Numbered from the stretch's first letter, positions 10,101-18,727 are shown. The stretch is DNA of 41,567 nucleotides from Methanobacteriota archaeon (GCA_002689345.1 NZFU01000021.1:1-41567), one strand, 5' to 3'. Notes: generated by a model from the sequence alone, not told the origin. Translations and numbers: made by a program.

Positions 10101-13059
10101 TCCTTTGACTGCAAATGTACTGTTTACAATCGATGGATTAGCAACAGGATTTACCTTATCTAATGGCCAAATACAAGCAGATGGAAATTGGACAGCCAGT
10201 ATCATGCTATCTTCAGGTTTCAGTGCTGGTACTCATATTGCTGAGGCTCAATATATTCCTTCAGTGAATTATTATTCAGGTTCAAGTGCAAATCAATCCT
10301 TTGATAGCCGTGGATTTACTACTCTTTCTTTCATTGCTCCTTCCTTAGATGGCGTGAATTTACCTTCGCTAAATGATAGAACAGACAGAGGGGATGACGT
10401 TAATGCTAGACTACAGTTATTCGATAATACAGGTGCAGCAGTTGTTGGCGTCCAAGTCACAGTATCGCTAAATGGTACAGCTGTCACCACTATTGGTACA
10501 ACCGATTCAATGGGAACTATAGATGTTAATTTGACAGTTCCAACAACAATAGATGTTGGCTTCCATGACTTGAGTGCCGAATTCTTAGGCACTCCTGGAA
10601 CTACTGGATTAATTGGAGATACTGATGATGTTACATTCGTAGTACTAGCCCAGACCGTTGTTAATATCACCGAGAGTTCACCTGCGATTACCGCTGGAGA
10701 AATTCTGTATGTCAATGGTACTCTACTAGATGACTTAGGTAATTCATTGCAAATAGATGGTAATGATTCGATTGCAGTTGTATATCTGTTAATCGATGGA
10801 GTTCCAGTATCTAGCGTGCAGTCCAATGCAGGAGATGGCATGTTCATGTTTGCATGGAACTCTCCTGAAAGTATTGGCGCAGGACCTCATAACATCCAGG
10901 TTAAATTTACTGGTGGTAGAGATTGGGTTGACCCAATCGGTGAAGGAGATAGTGCTAATCCAGACTTCTATCATCCAAGTACTGATTCTGTTAATTTCAC
11001 AGTTGCAGTTCCTACAAAGATTCTACTAATCACTCCTGGTGGTCAAGTTGACCGTGAAGATGTACTGACTGTTCAAGGACGATTATTGGATTTGGTCGAT
11101 AACCCATTGGAAGGCGAAACAATTGAAATCTGGCTTGGTGGAAACTTCCTGACTAATGTTACCACTACCAATGATGGTACATTCACCGCGGTTCATCCAG
11201 TTCCTGCTGATGCCGAATTAGGTCCTGTTGTTCTTGAGACAAGATATAATGGATCGATACAATACTTGCCTTCAACAAATGATGGCACATGGAATATCTA
11301 TTCTAAGATCTTAGTGCAGGTAAATATCGAATCACCATTAGCAGTTGAGCAGTTGACTACTATCGATGGATTTGTTGGAGATAATCAAATGAATCCACTT
11401 TCAAATATGATTGTCTTAGTAAGCATTGAAGGCATTTCAATAGGTAATGCTACAACCGATTCAAATGGTAATTTCAGTTTCAATTGGCAAGTACCTAACA
11501 TCTTCTCTGATGGGAACCACACAGTTGAGGCAGATGTCCCGGCGCAAGGATGGTACCGCTCAGGTCAAGGAAATACAACTTTCTTCCTAGCACACCGCAC
11601 AGGAATGACAGTGAGTATTGTTGACAATGATGTAACAAGAGATGACTTCTGGGAGATCTCTGGTACTCTATATGATGTAGATAGTGCAACTAATGAAGGC
11701 CTAGGTAATGAGATAATTACTATCTCTATTGGAGGAGTAGAAGTTGCTACAACAACCACTACACCGAATGGTGCTTTCACGACCACTATTCGTGCGGAAT
11801 CTTCCTATGACCGTGGTAATCATATCATGACTTTCGCATTCGCTGGAAGTACTGGACATTTACCTGTAGATTCTAACAAAACTGTTACCGTTTGGGCCGA
11901 TGTAATCGTGTACATCGATTCTGCAAACACCTATGTGGTGCGAGGCGACAGTGTTGAGAACCGAATACAGATTACTGGTAGGGTTACTGAAATAGGTGGC
12001 CAGGGAGTATTAATCGACGGAGCAACTCTAATTCTTGGAGACGGAATAGATTGTGATTCAAGCGGAAATGATAACCGCTGTATCAATATCGAAAATGTGG
12101 TTTGGAATGGTGGAACTTACACTATCATAGCAACAGCACCTACCTGGATGGAGCCTGGTCAAATGCAATTGAATGTACAGGCGCCACAAAACTCCTCACT
12201 TTACCTAAGAACTGGTAACCAATGGACGCCAGATATCGCTATTAGAATTAATCTAAAGACACCTATCAATGTTGATATTGAACCAATTATTGAGGACGAA
12301 CAAGAAGTGATAATGGGTGATCTCGAATTAATTGCTGAAGATAGTGATGAAGGTGTAGAAGGTATTGCAATAACAATTTACCTTGAACATGCTAACGGTA
12401 CACGATTAGATGAAGTGGTAATAGCTACAGATTCAGAAGGAAAGGCATCCTTCGAGTTCAATGCTGAACCACCATACGGAGATGCATCCAATTGGGGAGA
12501 ATTAACTCTCAAGATGTCACTCGCACCTAATTTCATCATATCTGATGATTCGATGACCGAATTTAACACGCAGTATAACTCAGGTGTCCAACCTGATTAT
12601 ACCTATGAGGATGAAGGAAATTCGATATTTAATTCATTCTGGTTCTATGTGTTCCTCATGGGATTCCTCGGGGGAGTGACTGCATTTGTAGTCTTGAGAA
12701 AGAGAGCGGAGGATGCTGCTAAGGAACTTGCAGACATATTCTCCTACACTGCCGAGTTATTGGCTGCAGGAGATTCGATGAGAGAGGCTATTTTCGAGTG
12801 CTACGAAAGTTTGGTTCACATCCTAATGGGACGTGGTTTCCTACGCCGTGATTTCGAAACTGTAAGAGAATTCGAGATGGCGATTAGGGCTGCATTACCA
12901 AATCTGTCTGAAGAATCTCTATCCGCTCTTGATTCTATATTCGAAGAGGCAAGGTACAGCCGTCACGAGATGGGTCAAGTTCACAAGGCCAACGCACAAG
13001 AGGCATTGACTCGAGTAGCTAACGAGATTGGACAGGTTGGAGAAATTCCAAACCGATGA
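4102..13059 (+). CDS. Giant surface protein: Ca-binding-type repeats, transglutaminase-like domain, Ig-like repeats, DUF4129-like tail
   Basis: A 2985-residue secreted membrane protein. A hydrophobic signal segment near residues 50-72 ends in TALAA. About 700 residues of thrombospondin type 3-like repeats follow (DSDNDG/DTDGDG motifs, expected to bind calcium). Near residues 970-1060 is a transglutaminase-like core with Cys986 in GTCSEF, LAGLPARFVTGY, and Asp1052 in PFDACP. The catalytic His expected between them is not seen: the usual HAWVEV site reads AQWGEV. Then come many Ig-like repeats, several with a TTDSxGxF turn. A membrane helix (about 2843-2863) is followed by a cytoplasmic domain (about 2872-2980) resembling DUF4129, which commonly accompanies transglutaminase-like domains. 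Start: ATG 4102 chosen; TTG 4096 and ATG 4168 are in frame, and 4168 gives a more normal signal peptide. The role is probably adhesion or surface architecture (inference). Confidence 0.85.
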   Translation: MNNTPFALSAFGGTVTPVLALRMSSIQSSARPKLLRELDEKKFKSIGLAMLMLLSTIASIEFVSFTALAATDQDGDGLTYGLEYLINTQPNDWDSDNDQLPDGWEWQYGLDPLSASNSDGAIGDPDGDGFSNLQEYNYLQPSNWDLSSTTSVLDNGVWWNGTVPVNNWDEENAMQYNQLACGASGADGTGSIILCDEDPVGNICTDGFDNDKDGMVDSNDNDFDGDADCATNDDDGDGVFDEDPMGWDTDGDGMPDGWEASNGLNATSPSNADGANGDPDGDGLINIYEYVNPSWTTTCGGQPCYRPGPTGSFTETTTPCSPHLGIGPGGCATMTAETDGVTSTNPLDSDTDNDGLNDSHEALTLLTDPTNVDTDADGINDGIEINGQYGFPAQASDPRNNNTDGDAFDDGDEDKNGNGVIDSNETDPTRREDSGDFDNDGLENWQENLSCTLWNVADTDFGGINDGDESNASHGTDPCDSLLVFTSTIGPSAYNSGSSQLTVADGSGFSPSGGIAYYNNSGTYTQFSYAGEVNSVLQGVFVSPPSGASSVDARNNSWCHDISGGSFPSYCDDDYSDSDGDGLADWEETLGVYGYFSNPTLADSDNDGVNDFDEILVDTDPMQPCDNTLDDDGDGLNNYFEITTGCDNSWIGITNGSQDIWTTDENNEDTDSGGVNDKQEYFDSTNPENDPTDDIFPDDFDGDKIPDAVENQTGTDWRNPDTDGGGMLDGDECPQQFWFTNCQGSPFNPWDPSDDVMQNDVIFWANNTSGVVDLNRVHLWRVHTYDFYTGAAYGLETDVHSASEVSIPYTNNTHLASSNYANDTVAWNLAFANPMMSGKVPMPAYQFNITFWSDASLAMTRTNDTHSYEISAGLLDAVWVEEYEYWFDWATLSANTIAGTNSSYETIVPDFFTNSSLPESLVLNVTNDVISNAGATDAYSKADAIATFLRDGNSTFDFKRNYNGSGSAPEADLTFEVLNRAKEGTCSEFTTVFVTMARLAGLPARFVTGYKGGTWTGNGYAVYGGNLAQWGEVRLEMSPGSGGDDLGWIPFDACPDPEEIEVVNLTWSPTTYDREGLVDVNVTGTLQFVDNTTAIPDITLRGYVVSVDDIGNVPGSAASIDNLFGTITTDANGNFAMNGTMESPAAPGFASIVLEHIQSGYVSHDGLDMGVFINMTDDSVINHSEPGPIDQPVLGAGATTVLSGQLLFENNKTSGSQDLGNLEVWLEFISSEDGTTNLSGMVGPGGVWEINVTLDELETKTNVSATLGFSGWQDTSQSVGGPQFHLRPSTHSITLDIRDAPNLTAVIEGPGANDSILQIDELVYINGSAMSFGASPAALSGNLSFGMRELNGGGTFVELFNQSVNGAFTITHILDMNNTTVKAGEIELELVFYPDNLEATDSLNTSGTPWWLQGLLFFELQANPQLRGNDVGIIVQVTDHLGGQFDLNLSGTFTFDFDGTNVNTTSDPDSSTISPTFTTNANLFAGDYVFDMAFGGNEYFLSSSNSSSLRIMGTVDITVTVIDDWTYLGNTTWLVGDFTDAVHGTAILGNDSIIMAQLLTPSGIVDLANGMLNNTTGTYNITITAPNNFPSSVYDIEVITDFDSPSQIGGAYFQWVDNAVPPALPQIPSTPWGIESEVTLAPPPNADVIAVMNTSVDITVRVGDVADNSNVSGAQVNYILDYGGANISLGNAISAADGNATLTWLVSSIDPGQYVLRMEVLDDVSSPKIAGATRHYGNFTDINVTVQVPSNIRVDTIPSTVTAGVNFQVIGQIEDGDNSSRNLTSAVALEMFWLDNPDEKLVNGVYTTMNGSFNFSVPTDVLNNGTLRGPRSFIISVVDGSSPFYLTDSSNHSILVQGVTLFENVQPLNPIVRNRGEDVNITLQMVESSNMWQPLGGYTIDVLFDDTWLPSNTTDSQGRTNFTYSIPFDQPLGLITISLYYNGSFDLLPTQRNLSTVTIRSITIMVVDPIIANPVAGESFAITGSIESDNGSALQLRNGDPLTANVLFTIDGLATGFTLSNGQIQADGNWTASIMLSSGFSAGTHIAEAQYIPSVNYYSGSSANQSFDSRGFTTLSFIAPSLDGVNLPSLNDRTDRGDDVNARLQLFDNTGAAVVGVQVTVSLNGTAVTTIGTTDSMGTIDVNLTVPTTIDVGFHDLSAEFLGTPGTTGLIGDTDDVTFVVLAQTVVNITESSPAITAGEILYVNGTLLDDLGNSLQIDGNDSIAVVYLLIDGVPVSSVQSNAGDGMFMFAWNSPESIGAGPHNIQVKFTGGRDWVDPIGEGDSANPDFYHPSTDSVNFTVAVPTKILLITPGGQVDREDVLTVQGRLLDLVDNPLEGETIEIWLGGNFLTNVTTTNDGTFTAVHPVPADAELGPVVLETRYNGSIQYLPSTNDGTWNIYSKILVQVNIESPLAVEQLTTIDGFVGDNQMNPLSNMIVLVSIEGISIGNATTDSNGNFSFNWQVPNIFSDGNHTVEADVPAQGWYRSGQGNTTFFLAHRTGMTVSIVDNDVTRDDFWEISGTLYDVDSATNEGLGNEIITISIGGVEVATTTTTPNGAFTTTIRAESSYDRGNHIMTFAFAGSTGHLPVDSNKTVTVWADVIVYIDSANTYVVRGDSVENRIQITGRVTEIGGQGVLIDGATLILGDGIDCDSSGNDNRCINIENVVWNGGTYTIIATAPTWMEPGQMQLNVQAPQNSSLYLRTGNQWTPDIAIRINLKTPINVDIEPIIEDEQEVIMGDLELIAEDSDEGVEGIAITIYLEHANGTRLDEVVIATDSEGKASFEFNAEPPYGDASNWGELTLKMSLAPNFIISDDSMTEFNTQYNSGVQPDYTYEDEGNSIFNSFWFYVFLMGFLGGVTAFVVLRKRAEDAAKELADIFSYTAELLAAGDSMREAIFECYESLVHILMGRGFLRRDFETVREFEMAIRAALPNLSEESLSALDSIFEEARYSRHEMGQVHKANAQEALTRVANEIGQVGEIPNR

Positions 13060-13060
13060 T

Positions 13061-13480
13061 TTACCATCGAATGTCGAGAATGCCACCGTTGATTGTGGCT
13101 TTAATTGAGTCGTAATTTGCAGGTAGAGGTAGATTTCTCTCAAAGTTTCCAACTCTAAGCTTGAGGATGCTATGTCCTTCAATTAGACCCTTAGACAAAT
13201 CGACTGATTCGGTTTCAGCCCCGTGCAGTGGGATGGAAAGGCCGTCACTGTGTCTTCGACCATTCAATTCTTCAATGATCCAGTTCAAACGCCTTTCTGG
13301 TGCGATTTCATCCATGTGTCTTTCAGGTAATTCTCCAGAAGTTACCAGCATCATTGTATGGCGATCACGAACTTCTCCAAGGTGGTCACCTGATAATTCA
13401 AAGGCAGCGTGTAATTCACTCGGGGTTGCATCAAGACCGTCACTGACAGTCTGAATTTCGACTTCTTCCCACTCTTCCAT
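13061..13480 (-). CDS. Small protein with Hsp20/CS-like C-terminus
   Basis: 139 residues, starting at an ATG preceded by a GGAGGGG ribosome-binding sequence. The last ~40 residues (FERNLPLP, then YDSIKATINGGILDIRW) follow the pattern of the end of the alpha-crystallin/CS fold, where a leucine-proline strand is followed by a D-x-I-K-A-x-x-x-x-G-x-L-x-I strand. The first ~90 residues are acidic and not recognised. It lies 35 bases after the helicase gene on the same strand, so the two are probably co-transcribed. It may be a small chaperone-like partner, but this rests on a short pattern match. Its stop lies one base from the stop of the convergent giant gene. Confidence 0.6.
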   Translation of the reverse strand: MEEWEEVEIQTVSDGLDATPSELHAAFELSGDHLGEVRDRHTMMLVTSGELPERHMDEIAPERRLNWIIEELNGRRHSDGLSIPLHGAETESVDLSKGLIEGHSILKLRVGNFERNLPLPANYDSIKATINGGILDIRW

Positions 13481-13515
13481 AGTTACCCCTCCTGTGGCCG
13501 AACATATTGAACCTT

Positions 13516-15576
13516 TCAGATGTCGACCTCTCGCTTGACCTTCGAGAAAAATCGTTTTGCAAATCTTCCCGAGCCCTCTGCATCACCTACCTGATTCATC
13601 TTAGTATCAGGTGGATAGCAAATCGAATAGGTTCTGTCTGTATTACGGCGATCTAGTAGTACGATTAATGCACGGTCCCCCATTGCTCTAATCGGTCTGC
13701 CCATTGCCTGAAGAATTGTATTTATCGCAGGTTGTGAATTAGCATATCTCCAGAAATTAGATTTTCCAAATTTATCTTTGATATATTCTCCATATGATTT
13801 CTGAAATACGGAAGGTGGGGCGTTTTGTATTCCGACACAAATTACGGTGTCTAAAAGGCCTCCTGCGTAATCGACACCTTCTGATAACCTGCCATTGAAT
13901 ACTCCTGCCAACAGTACCTTTTTGCCCATTTTAGGGGCTTCCTCTAGGTCGACCAATAGGGCATTGATGTCCTTTTTGTTCCAGGTTTTCGATTCGACCA
14001 TCTTCTTGACCCCGGGAATAAAGAATGTCTCAAAAATATTGTTCAAGGCTTTGTATGAAGGAACGAAAACAGCGACATTTCCTGGTGTGTTTTGCACAAT
14101 CGAATAGATGTGTTCACGTATTTTCTTATCATTTTCAGCACCCCTAGCGCGATAAAGTGTGGTTACATCTGTGGCAACAACAATTGGCCGTCTCTCTTTT
14201 GCGAAAGGAGATGGCAGAATTGACTCTCCACGCATTTCTTTGGTAATGCCAAGTAAATCTGCAAACATATTGGGGGGGTCTAATGTCCCAGACATCAGAA
14301 TCGCCCCAGCAACATCTTCAAAGATTGGTCCAGCAACTAATCCTGCATCTAACAGGTGCGTGATTATTCGACCATCCTTCCCTTCACCTTCGAAAACTAG
14401 GCAAAGGGCCGGCCCACTTCCAAATCGGTCTAATACGTCGATTAGGTGAGACAAAAGATGTGCTGAAGGCTCATTATCTCCATCTTCATCAATTTCTACC
14501 TCATTTGTTTCTAGTAATTGTTTGAACATTTTTAGACGGATTATTGTATCGGGATTAGCAAAAGTGTTTGCTTCGCCAGTAAGGGTTGACTGATTTGCAA
14601 TGGCAGCAACTGCATCGAAGGATTCGTTGAGCCAAGATAGTACGTCACTGGCTTGAATTAACATTTCATTATTGGAATCAAGTTCTGCAATCATTCTTCG
14701 GAATTCTCTAGTAAGAACTAATCTAAATTCCTTGCATACCGCTAGGCTCCAAGATTTTAGCATGATGGCATCGCTCATAGCATCATTAAGTGCAGCAACT
14801 CGCTGCAAATTACCAAGATGCTCTTCTACCTCACTTGCTGCATTTCTAACCATTATGGGTGTCAATCTTCGTTGCATTCCCATTCTTACTCTGTCGGGTA
14901 GATTATGTGCTTCGTCCACGATGATTATTAGATCATCAAGCCGTAAATCCATAGCCTTCAAAGAGGCATTTCTAACCCCTTCAATGAATAAATGATTGTA
15001 ATCACATACTATGATTTGAGCCTCTTTCGCAGCATTTCTAGCCGCCTTCCATGGGCAAGTCTGTCTTTTCTCACCATCTTCCATGTGAGTTTTGCTCATC
15101 TCAACCAACTCGTCTACATGCATTGGGTCAGAAAGGATTCTTCTTTCAAACCCAGGAGCATTTGTCATCCAAGGACGGCATTGCTTGTTTTTACGATGGT
15201 TCGAGCAGAGCAATGAGAAACTTACTCCGCGGTTTCCAGCAAATGGCTCAACGCACATTCCAGATTGACCAATCATATCGACAAGAGTGATTTTTTCTTG
15301 TTCGCGCATGTCATTTATTCTACGAACAGTATCGACTACAATTTTGTGTTGACTTTGTCTTGGAGTAAGAAACATGATCGTTTTTCGTTCAGGACTAGAA
15401 GATGCAAATTCCAATGCTGCAGCTAGTGCTGCTGCTGTTTTACCGATTCCAGTTGGTGCACTGGCGAGATGTGCGCCACCTTTGGCCAGCGTATCCAAGC
15501 ATGCCGCAATCATCTCCGGCTGCCCTTCCCTAGGTGTGGGATGAGCGAGCCAAGATAGTCCGGCTACTTCACGCAT
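13516..15576 (-). CDS. XPD/Rad3-family (DinG-like) Fe-S DNA helicase
   Basis: 686-residue superfamily 2 helicase. Walker A is SAPTGIGKT (residues 39-47), the DEAH box is at 221-224, motif V is near LSEGVDYAGG, and motif VI is QAMGRPIRAMGDR. Four cysteines in the Fe-S region (108, 124, 133, 174) are placed as expected for the 4Fe-4S cluster of XPD, FANCJ and DinG helicases. Such enzymes unwind DNA 5' to 3' in repair. The start ATG at 15574-15576 fits a leaderless transcript, with a TATA-like box about 27 bases upstream. It probably forms an operon with the small Hsp20-like gene downstream. Archaeal XPD and DinG-like proteins are hard to separate by eye, so no gene symbol is given. Confidence 0.92.
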   Translation of the reverse strand: MREVAGLSWLAHPTPREGQPEMIAACLDTLAKGGAHLASAPTGIGKTAAALAAALEFASSSPERKTIMFLTPRQSQHKIVVDTVRRINDMREQEKITLVDMIGQSGMCVEPFAGNRGVSFSLLCSNHRKNKQCRPWMTNAPGFERRILSDPMHVDELVEMSKTHMEDGEKRQTCPWKAARNAAKEAQIIVCDYNHLFIEGVRNASLKAMDLRLDDLIIIVDEAHNLPDRVRMGMQRRLTPIMVRNAASEVEEHLGNLQRVAALNDAMSDAIMLKSWSLAVCKEFRLVLTREFRRMIAELDSNNEMLIQASDVLSWLNESFDAVAAIANQSTLTGEANTFANPDTIIRLKMFKQLLETNEVEIDEDGDNEPSAHLLSHLIDVLDRFGSGPALCLVFEGEGKDGRIITHLLDAGLVAGPIFEDVAGAILMSGTLDPPNMFADLLGITKEMRGESILPSPFAKERRPIVVATDVTTLYRARGAENDKKIREHIYSIVQNTPGNVAVFVPSYKALNNIFETFFIPGVKKMVESKTWNKKDINALLVDLEEAPKMGKKVLLAGVFNGRLSEGVDYAGGLLDTVICVGIQNAPPSVFQKSYGEYIKDKFGKSNFWRYANSQPAINTILQAMGRPIRAMGDRALIVLLDRRNTDRTYSICYPPDTKMNQVGDAEGSGRFAKRFFSKVKREVDI

Positions 15577-15596
15577 GTAGGGATGCCTTCGTCGAA

Positions 15597-15606
15597 GGTA
15601 TTTGAG
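15597..15606 (-). promoter_or_regulatory. TATA-like box for the helicase gene
   Basis: On the minus strand the sequence reads CTCAAATACC, centred about 26-27 bases before the helicase ATG at 15576. That is the spacing expected for a leaderless archaeal transcript. A small inverted repeat (CCTTC, GTC, GAAGG at 15586-15598) lies between this box and the start codon. Confidence 0.35.
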
Positions 15607-15648
15607 GTTGAGGTTGTTGACGGCGCGGTCGCACCGGTTGAGTAATTT

Positions 15649-15820
15649 GCACCCGGATGTGGGGTCCGGGTGCGTGTGGAACTAATCCTGCTCAACAAGC
15701 GGGATTGGAATCGGAGTCCCCCCGGTTTGCCGGGGGGACGTTTGTTGGGTAGCCAGTTTGTGCTAATTTAGCACGTAGACGCAGTGCAGCGAAACCGATG
15801 TTACCTGGCATTGTAACATC
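15649..15820. ncRNA. Candidate structured RNA: row of stem-loops in a gene-free stretch
   Basis: Bases 15577-15909 hold no convincing reading frame but do hold consecutive hairpins. These are: 15649-15673 (GCACCCGGA with TCCGGGTGC, 9 bp); 15684-15706 (AATCCTGCT with AGCGGGATT, 9 bp including one G-T pair, loop CAACA); 15716-15739 (GTCCCCCCGG with CCGGGGGGAC, 10 bp, loop TTTG); 15761-15773 (TGCTA with TAGCA); 15797-15820 (GATGTTAC with GTAACATC, 8 bp). Much of the stretch is clearly richer in GC than nearby genes, a known mark of structural RNA in AT-leaning archaea. I do not see the conserved blocks of SRP RNA, RNase P RNA, 5S rRNA or a tRNA. The strand is undecided: the stems read both ways, and it could also be a long 3' UTR of the RHH gene. 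The TTTG-loop stem could serve as a terminator. Confidence 0.4.
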
Positions 15821-15909
15821 AGTTCGGAAGGCGGGAGTACTATCGTTTCCAATTTTGTCCTCCCAGCGCATTTTCCCATCCCCTCCATTATGTGGCTCTC
15901 ACCCTGTTT

Positions 15910-16284
15910 TCACTCAGTGAACTCCTTGCGTCTTACAGTCTTGCTTCTGGATTCTTCTAAACCATCAGCGAGAATTTCATTTAATGCCGCTTCTTCTTGT
16001 ATTAGGCGGCGTACATAATCCTGCAGTCCTTGAGATGCAGCTTGTTCGGGACTAATTCCCTGGAGTTCGTATAGGTCTCCAAGTCTGCTCTTCATCGAGC
16101 GCCCTACTGGAATTTTAATTGTGTCCATATCTGGGAGTAGAGGTTGGCCATCTAGGAACAAACGTATTGCTGCTCTAATGACATCACTTCTGTTTCTTGC
16201 TCCGTCGAGTCCAACGCGAGCATCTAGAAGAGCGATCTCTTCATCGGTAATTCGCAATGAAACTAGCGTGCTAGGTGTGGTCAT
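15910..16284 (-). CDS. Ribbon-helix-helix (CopG/NikR-like) transcription regulator
   Basis: 124 residues from ATG 16284. The N-terminal ~45 residues fit the ribbon-helix-helix fold: a strand TLVSLRIT, a helix DEEIALLDARVG, then a second helix RNRSDVIRAAIRLFL, where the NRSDVIR turn is typical. The remainder is helical and charged and may mediate dimer or ligand contacts. A GTG at 16308 would extend the protein, but a TATA-like box at 16319-16330 puts the transcription start between the two candidates and favours 16284. It is divergent from a winged-helix gene, with a tandem operator-like repeat between them, so autoregulation or mutual regulation is likely (inference). Confidence 0.8.
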   Translation of the reverse strand: MTTPSTLVSLRITDEEIALLDARVGLDGARNRSDVIRAAIRLFLDGQPLLPDMDTIKIPVGRSMKSRLGDLYELQGISPEQAASQGLQDYVRRLIQEEAALNEILADGLEESRSKTVRRKEFTE

Positions 16285-16318
16285 CCGCTTCCCTCGTACC
16301 ACTTCCACATAACATCCG

Positions 16319-16330
16319 GTATATAATATG
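16319..16330 (-). promoter_or_regulatory. TATA-rich promoter in the divergent regulator region
   Basis: The alternating AT block (TATATAATATG on the plus strand, CATATTATATA on the minus strand) sits about 27 bases before a point just upstream of the RHH start at 16284. Its near-symmetry means it could also serve the plus-strand winged-helix gene, with a leader of roughly 55 bases. Confidence 0.45.
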
Positions 16331-16332
16331 TA

Positions 16333-16370
16333 TTACAAATGATGACAAATTGACTTACAGATGATTACAA
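16333..16370. repeat. Tandem operator-like 16-base repeat, 22-base period
   Basis: TTACAAATGATGACAA (16333-16348) and TTACAGATGATTACAA (16355-16370) match at 14 of 16 positions. Their starts are 22 bases apart, close to two helical turns, so bound proteins would lie on one face of DNA. Ribbon-helix-helix regulators often bind such tandem sites cooperatively. The position beside the TATA block, between a ribbon-helix-helix gene and a winged-helix gene, fits an operator. Confidence 0.5.
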
Positions 16371-16405
16371 GATAACTGACGTATTGGAGCACATTGAAAT
16401 GTAGA

Positions 16406-16732
16406 ATGTCTCAGCGATGCATCATGGTCGGCAATCTTCACTTCCTCCGCCGACTAGGAATTCCAGGAAGTGCTGTAACTGTACTTTCTGAGTTGTCCAA
16501 CGGGGAAAAGACAACTACAGAAATGTCGAAATCCTCTGGTTTGTCAAGAAGTGCAATAATTAATGGAATAAAATATTGGCAAGAAGTTGGAGTAGCCAAG
16601 CGATTTGAAACGAACAAATGGCAAATCACTCAATTATCTCATGTTACCGATTTAACATCAATATTGAAAGATGAAGAGAGTGAATTGATTACTTCAATAG
16701 CCAAACTTGATCAAATCCTCATTGATGTCTGA
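16406..16732 (+). CDS. Winged helix-turn-helix transcription regulator
   Basis: About 108 residues from ATG 16406 (TTG 16394 and ATG 16424 are also in frame). The core fits a winged helix of the MarR/TrmB type seen in archaea: helix 1 with GSAVTVLSELSNGEKTTTEM, recognition helix GLSRSAIINGIKYWQEVGV, then a short wing with RFETNKWQITQ. The C-terminal 30 residues form a probable helix that could dimerise. No ligand-binding domain is visible. It faces away from the RHH gene, with a shared control region between them. Target genes cannot be told from sequence; the divergent pair itself is the obvious first candidate. Confidence 0.7.
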   Translation: MSQRCIMVGNLHFLRRLGIPGSAVTVLSELSNGEKTTTEMSKSSGLSRSAIINGIKYWQEVGVAKRFETNKWQITQLSHVTDLTSILKDEESELITSIAKLDQILIDV

Positions 16733-16773
16733 AATGGTAATCCTCAAACAGTATAATCTCCGCAGGTGAAAAT

Positions 16774-17220
16774 ATGACACTAGTACCGAGCCGTGGTTTG
16801 CATCTTTACATAGAGGTCCTTCGTACTGCTTTAGATGACAGTATTGTGACCGATGACGAAGCATCTATTCTAAAAGTCCTGGCAGTAGCTTTAGGAATCT
16901 CTCCATCTAATGTCGGTGACGCTCTAGATGTGGCTCGTGGGATTGATCCATCTCCTATATCAAACCCAGAACAATATTCCTCTCATCAGATGGGAGATGT
17001 AACAACTTACCAATCCGCTTTGGTAGCAGCACTCGATGACGAAGTAATTACTGAGGACGAATGGGCAATGCTGGATAGTTTGAGAAATCTATTCGGGATT
17101 CAGCCTGACCAACACGCCTTGATTGAAGAGGCTATCAGAGCAATGTCTGAATCTGATGAGAACGGTGTACGTCGACTTGAGCGTCTGGAACGCTTCAACA
17201 CTGTCTGTCCCTGTGCCTAA
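16774..17220 (+). CDS. Duplicated-domain helical protein (TerB-like pattern)
   Basis: 148 residues made of two copies of a ~40-residue helical unit. The first reads TALDDSIVTDDEASILKVLA with LGISPSN; the second reads AALDDEVITEDEWAMLDSLR with FGIQPDQ. The unit (hydrophobic helix, ALDD, T-x-DE, hydrophobic helix, G-I-x-P) resembles TerB-like or EF-hand-adjacent helical repeats, but I cannot assign a family firmly. The Asp/Glu-rich turns could bind a divalent cation. The start ATG at 16774 has an AGGTGA ribosome-binding sequence 5 bases upstream. The C-terminus ends CPCA, two cysteines that may be redox-active or bind metal. It precedes gdhA on the same strand by 78 bases. Confidence 0.6.
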   Translation: MTLVPSRGLHLYIEVLRTALDDSIVTDDEASILKVLAVALGISPSNVGDALDVARGIDPSPISNPEQYSSHQMGDVTTYQSALVAALDDEVITEDEWAMLDSLRNLFGIQPDQHALIEEAIRAMSESDENGVRRLERLERFNTVCPCA

Positions 17221-17259
17221 GGTACTCTAGTTTAGGCAACGCTTGTAAGGGGCCTTTAG

Positions 17260-18660
<1,401 letters not shown>

Positions 18661-18727
18661 TTCGCCTATACGAATCATATATCTGATCGACCACCGATAT
18701 AGCGGTAACTAGAATCTGTTACTAAAT

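Noticed and set aside
15577-15909. SRP RNA, RNase P RNA, 5S rRNA or tRNA in the hairpin-rich gap.
   Set aside because: On either strand I find none of the conserved blocks expected (for example GAGGAAAGTC of RNase P, the GGAAGG-AGCA region of SRP, or a GGTTCGAATCC T arm).
16339-16379. ATGATGA and CTGA spaced like boxes C and D of a C/D guide RNA.
   Set aside because: The interval is only about 40 bases, lacks a D' box, and leaves no normal guide lengths. The bases are better explained by the tandem operator-like repeat.
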